From contig NZ_LMMP01000005.1 in NCBI RefSeq assembly GCF_001422815.1, forward strand, positions 89,639 to 153,638: a stretch of DNA of 64,000 nt. The letters run 5' to 3'. The stretch is from Methylobacterium sp. Leaf91 (lineage in GTDB: Bacteria > Pseudomonadota > Alphaproteobacteria > Rhizobiales > Beijerinckiaceae). Under the pieces are notes generated by a model. The model had not been told where the DNA came from, made no database searches, and was given only the letters and a program-made list of their open reading frames with translations. A program made the position numbers and the translations under genes. Each line of letters starts with the position of its first letter. Position 1 is the stretch's first letter. Of the stretch, positions 60,740-64,000 are shown in pieces.

Positions 60740-61564
60740 ATGGCGATGCTGAGTTTCGAACGAAAATATCGCGTCCGCGGCGGCACGTTGCTCGGTGGAG
60801 ACCTGTTCGATTTCTGGGTCGGGCCGTTCTATGTCGGGTTCTTCGGCGTCACGACCTTGTTCTTCTCGGTGCTCGGCACCGCGCTGATCATCTACGGCGC
60901 GGCGCTCGGGCCGACCTGGAACATCTGGCAGATCAACATCGCGCCGCCCGACCTCAAATACGGGCTGGCGCTCGCCCCCCTCAAGGAGGGCGGCCTCTGG
61001 CAGATCATCACCTTCTGCGCCATCGGGTCGTTCGTCTCCTGGGCCCTGCGCGAGGTCGAGATCTGCCGCAAGCTCGGCATCGGCTACCACGTGCCCTTCG
61101 CCTTCTCGGTGGCGATCTTCGCCTATGTCTCGCTGGTGGTGATCCGGCCGTTCCTGATGGGCGCCTGGGGCCACGGCTTCCCCTACGGCATCCTCTCCCA
61201 TCTCGATTGGGTTTCGAACACCGGCTACCAGTACCTGCACTTCCACTACAATCCGGCGCACATGCTGGCGGTGTCGTTCTTCTTCACGACGACGTTCGCC
61301 CTGTCCCTGCACGGCGCCCTGATCCTCTCCGCCACCAATCCGGGCAAGGGCCAGGTGGTGAAGACCCCCGAGCACGAGGACACCTTCTTCCGCGACACGA
61401 TCGGCTACTCGATTGGCACGCTCGGCATCCACCGGCTCGGCCTGTTCCTCGCCCTCTCGGCGGGCTTCTGGAGCGCCGTCTGCATCATCATCAGCGGCCC
61501 GTTCTGGACCCGTGGCTGGCCGGAATGGTGGGGCTGGTGGCTCAATCTCCCGGTCTGGCGCTGA
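60740..61564 (+). CDS. pufL: Photosynthetic reaction center L subunit
   Basis: 274 aa. N-terminal [31 protein letters not shown] (part), the special-pair and accessory pigment histidines in [19 protein letters not shown], the iron histidines in [11 protein letters not shown] and [18 protein letters not shown] precedes the ATG. Five membrane helices, normal length. Confidence 0.98.
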   Translation: MAMLSFERKYRVRGGTLLGGDLFDFWVGPFYVGFFGVTTLFFSVLGTALIIYGAALGPTWNIWQINIAPPDLKYGLALAPLKEGGLWQIITFCAIGSFVSWALREVEICRKLGIGYHVPFAFSVAIFAYVSLVVIRPFLMGAWGHGFPYGILSHLDWVSNTGYQYLHFHYNPAHMLAVSFFFTTTFALSLHGALILSATNPGKGQVVKTPEHEDTFFRDTIGYSIGTLGIHRLGLFLALSAGFWSAVCIIISGPFWTRGWPEWWGWWLNLPVWR

Positions 61565-61637
61565 CGAGCGCCGCAGAGTTCACGACGCGAAACCGGTGAC
61601 CAATCCTGCGAAACCTGCTGAGCGGGGCACGACGACC

Positions 61638-62615
61638 ATGGCCTACTATCAAAACATCTTCACAGAGGTCCAAGTCCGCTCCACCATTCCGGAACTCGGC
61701 GTTCCCGTCGATGTCGACCGGCGCTGGGGCACGCCGTTCCACAGCTACCTGTTCGGCCTGTTCGGCAACGCCCAGGTCGGCCCGATCTATATCGGCTATC
61801 TCGGCGCCCTCTCGGGCGTGTGCTTCCTCATCGCCTTCGAGATCGTCGGCCTCAACATGTGGGCCTCGGTGAACTGGGACCCGGTCCAGTTCGTGCGCCA
61901 GTTGCCCTGGCTCGCCCTGGAGCCGCCGCGACCGCAATACGGGCTCAAGATCCTGCCGCCGCTGCAGGAGGGCGGATGGTGGCTGATCGCCGGCTTCTTC
62001 CTCACCGCCTCGATCCTGCTGTGGTGGGTGCGGCTCTATCGCCGCGCCCGGGCGCTGGGACTCGGCACCCACGTGCCCTGGGCCTTCGCCTCCGCGATCT
62101 GGCTGTTCCTGGTTCTCGGCTTCATCCGGCCGATCCTGATGGGGTCGTGGAGCGAGGCGGTGCCCTTCGGCATCTTCCCGCATCTCGACTGGACCGCCGC
62201 CTTCTCGCTCCGCTACGGCAACCTCTTCTACAACCCGTTCCACATGCTCTCGATCGTCTTCCTCTACGGGTCGACGCTGCTCTTCGCGATGCATGGCGCC
62301 ACCATCCTGGCGGTGAGCCGCTTCGGCGGCGAGCGCGAGATCGACCAGATCGTCGATCGCGGCACCGCCACCGAGCGCGCCGCCCTGTTCTGGCGCTGGA
62401 CCATGGGCTTCAACGCCACCATGGAATCGGTCCACCGCTGGGCCTGGTGGTTCGCGGTGCTGACCACCCTCACCGGCGGCATCGGCATCCTGCTCACCGG
62501 CACGGTGGTCGACAATTGGTATCTCTGGGCGGTCAAGCACGGCGTCGCCCCGTCCTATCCGCAGGTCTATGCGCCGGTCGTCGATCCCTTGAGCATGCCG
62601 GGGGCGGTCCCATGA
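61638..62615 (+). CDS. pufM: Photosynthetic reaction center M subunit
   Basis: 325 aa from ATG 61638 ([14 protein letters not shown]); the frame is open upstream but the family begins here. Pigment and iron ligands in [25 protein letters not shown] and [14 protein letters not shown]. The C-terminus extends past the last helix ([20 protein letters not shown]), as in species that carry PufC. Overlaps pufC by ATGA. Confidence 0.98.
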   Translation: MAYYQNIFTEVQVRSTIPELGVPVDVDRRWGTPFHSYLFGLFGNAQVGPIYIGYLGALSGVCFLIAFEIVGLNMWASVNWDPVQFVRQLPWLALEPPRPQYGLKILPPLQEGGWWLIAGFFLTASILLWWVRLYRRARALGLGTHVPWAFASAIWLFLVLGFIRPILMGSWSEAVPFGIFPHLDWTAAFSLRYGNLFYNPFHMLSIVFLYGSTLLFAMHGATILAVSRFGGEREIDQIVDRGTATERAALFWRWTMGFNATMESVHRWAWWFAVLTTLTGGIGILLTGTVVDNWYLWAVKHGVAPSYPQVYAPVVDPLSMPGAVP

Positions 62616-63706
62616 AGACGTTTTTCACTGTCCTCGCTGGCTCGATCGCCTTCTTCCTCACCATCGCGATGGTCGGTCTGACCGACTGGGACCGGCCGCC
62701 CCTCGCGGTTCAGCAGAGCGGCTTTCGCGGCACGGCGATGGACCAGATCCATACCCGTGCCGGGGCGGCCGAGACGAAGGCGGCCAATGTCGCGCCGGCG
62801 CCGGCCGACCCGGCCGAGCCCGGCGAGGAACTCGCCGGCGCCACCTACGAGAACGTCCAGGTCCTCAAGAACGTCAGCGTCAACGAGTTCAACCGCCTGA
62901 TGGTCTCGATGACCGAATGGGTCAGCCCTGAACAGGGCTGCACCTACTGCCACAACACCGAGAACATGGCCGACGACAGCCTCTACCAGAAGAAGGTCGC
63001 CCGCCGGATGCTGCAGATGACCCAGCACATCAACGAAAGCTGGAAGGACAACCATGTGGGCGGCACCGGCGTCACCTGCTTCACCTGCCACCGCGGCCAG
63101 CCGGTGCCGGCCCATGTCTGGTTCACCGATCCCGGCCCGAACCGCCCCGGCGGCTTCATCGCCCGCAACAACGGGCAGAACCTGGCCAAGGCCTCGGTGG
63201 GCCTCGCCTCGCTGCCCTACGACACGCTGACCGAGTACCTCGCCGACAAGACCATCGACAACAACGCCATCCGGGTGAACGCCACCACGGCGCTTCCCAC
63301 CACCAAGGGCAAGCCGATCCAGGACGCGGAGAAGACCTACGGCCTGATGATCCACATGTCGGAGGGTCTCGGGGTCAACTGCACCTTCTGCCACAACACA
63401 AGGGCGATCTCGAACTGGTCGCAGAGCACGCCCCAGCGCACCACCGCCTGGCACGGCATCCGCATGGTGCGGGACATCAACGGCAATTACCTCGAGCCGC
63501 TGACCTCGACCTTCCCCACCGCCCGCCTCGGCATGCTCGGCGACGTGCCGAAGGTGAATTGCACCACCTGCCACAACGGCCAGAGCAAGCCCCTCAACGG
63601 CGCTCAGGTCATCGGGCCCTATCCCGAACTGGCCAAATCCACCGAGACGGCGAGCGCGGCGGACCCTGCGCCGGCAGACCCGGCGCCGACCCCAGCGCCA
63701 CAATAG
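62612..63706 (+). CDS. pufC: Reaction-center tetraheme cytochrome c subunit PufC
   Basis: 364 aa. Four heme-binding motifs: CTYCH (110-114), CFTCH (156-160), CTFCH (257-261), CTTCH (317-321), with Met axial ligands in helices such as [11 protein letters not shown] and [10 protein letters not shown]. The N-terminal span ([20 protein letters not shown]) has no lipobox cysteine, so it is an uncleaved membrane anchor. A proline-rich tail ([15 protein letters not shown]) ends the protein. It re-reduces the special pair. Last puf gene here. Confidence 0.96.
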   Translation: MKTFFTVLAGSIAFFLTIAMVGLTDWDRPPLAVQQSGFRGTAMDQIHTRAGAAETKAANVAPAPADPAEPGEELAGATYENVQVLKNVSVNEFNRLMVSMTEWVSPEQGCTYCHNTENMADDSLYQKKVARRMLQMTQHINESWKDNHVGGTGVTCFTCHRGQPVPAHVWFTDPGPNRPGGFIARNNGQNLAKASVGLASLPYDTLTEYLADKTIDNNAIRVNATTALPTTKGKPIQDAEKTYGLMIHMSEGLGVNCTFCHNTRAISNWSQSTPQRTTAWHGIRMVRDINGNYLEPLTSTFPTARLGMLGDVPKVNCTTCHNGQSKPLNGAQVIGPYPELAKSTETASAADPAPADPAPTPAPQ

Positions 63707-63723
63707 GGATCGGTGCGCATTCT

Positions 63724-64000
63724 CCTCTCCCCGCATGCGGGGAGAGGGCCGCGACGACCCCGTCGTCGGCGCGGCGAGGCGGCAGCCGAGGGTGAGGGGG
63801 CGCGTCCGGAGAAGCCATCCCCGGAGAGACCCCCTCACCCTCGCCCTGCCGGGCTCACGTCGCCTCTCAACAAGGGGAGGACGACGTCCTCTCCCCGCCC
63901 GGCGGGGAGAGGGGAACCAGCCTTTTCCGATTGGATAAGTGCCTTATGCCTGCCAGGCCGGAAGGCCGGCGCGCATTCCCCTCTCCCCGCACGCGGGGAG
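63724..64000. repeat. Hairpin array after pufC, continuing past the window edge
   Basis: A perfect 24-bp palindrome (CCTCTCCCCGC-AT-GCGGGGAGAGG, 63724-63747) 18 bp after pufC could end the puf transcript. Further inverted segments are GAGGGTGAGGGGG/CCCCCTCACCCTC (about 63788-63836), CCTCTCCCCGC-CCG-GCGGGGAGAGG (63888-63912), and a third hairpin cut by base 64000. Confidence 0.8.

Overview
The window is G+C-rich DNA (with a few AT-richer patches) that holds an essentially complete photosynthesis gene cluster (PGC) of an aerobic anoxygenic phototrophic alphaproteobacterium. Gene content and order (bchFNBHLM-lhaA-puhABC-acsF-puhE, hemA, bchIDO, crtIB, crtCD/crtEF, bchCXYZ-pufQBALMC, ppsR/ppaA, tspO) fit Hyphomicrobiales (Rhizobiales), most like Methylobacteriaceae. 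The species call is inference. The cluster has the O2-dependent cyclase acsF and no bchE, no pufX, no pucBA and no crtA. This suggests aerobic bacteriochlorophyll a synthesis, one core LH1 antenna, a tetraheme RC cytochrome and spirilloxanthin-series carotenoids.

Layout. 1-5.3 kb: a minus-strand RND efflux operon (small membrane protein, TetR regulator, adaptor, pump running off the left edge) with a strong double-palindrome operator. 5.3-10.2 kb: accessory genes (secreted and hypothetical proteins, an outer-membrane channel-like protein, a triheme cytochrome c). 10.2-17 kb: minus-strand regulator and late-bchl genes aerR(ppaA)-ppsR-bchG-bch2-bchP-tspO-small membrane protein. 17.2-31.7 kb: the plus-strand superoperon bchFNBHLM-lhaA-puhABC-(99 aa gene)-acsF-puhE, followed by hemA (31.9 kb) and bchIDO (33.3-37.2 kb). 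37.3-43.3 kb: an interruption with an amino-acid binding protein, a threonine-synthase-like PLP enzyme, a YheO/DauR-type regulator, an ornithine-cyclodeaminase-family enzyme, a CYP152-type P450 and a KGG-repeat stress protein. 43.4-46.2 kb: crtI-crtB and a 50-aa membrane peptide. 46.2-49.6 kb: a second interruption rich in repeats, with a QorB-like/HxlR divergent pair and a VOC protein. 49.7-63.7 kb: crtDC (minus), crtEF-bchCXYZ-pufQBALMC (plus). 63.7-64 kb: a hairpin array.

Regulation is unusually readable. Perfect TGT-N12-ACA palindromes (PpsR/CrtJ type) lie in front of bchG (two), crtI, crtD/crtE and bchC, with one-base variants in front of hemA and bchF. The repressor PpsR and the B12-type antirepressor AerR/PpaA are encoded in the same window.

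The most unusual feature is how far G+C-rich palindromic repeats have invaded coding DNA. A roughly 130-bp element lies in frame inside bchB and encodes about 45 extra residues. The same element in opposite orientation, followed by perfect hairpins, forms the 5' end of crtF. A third copy lies between hemA and bchI, other palindromes lie inside bchD and at the end of bchM, and strong hairpins separate pufA from pufL.
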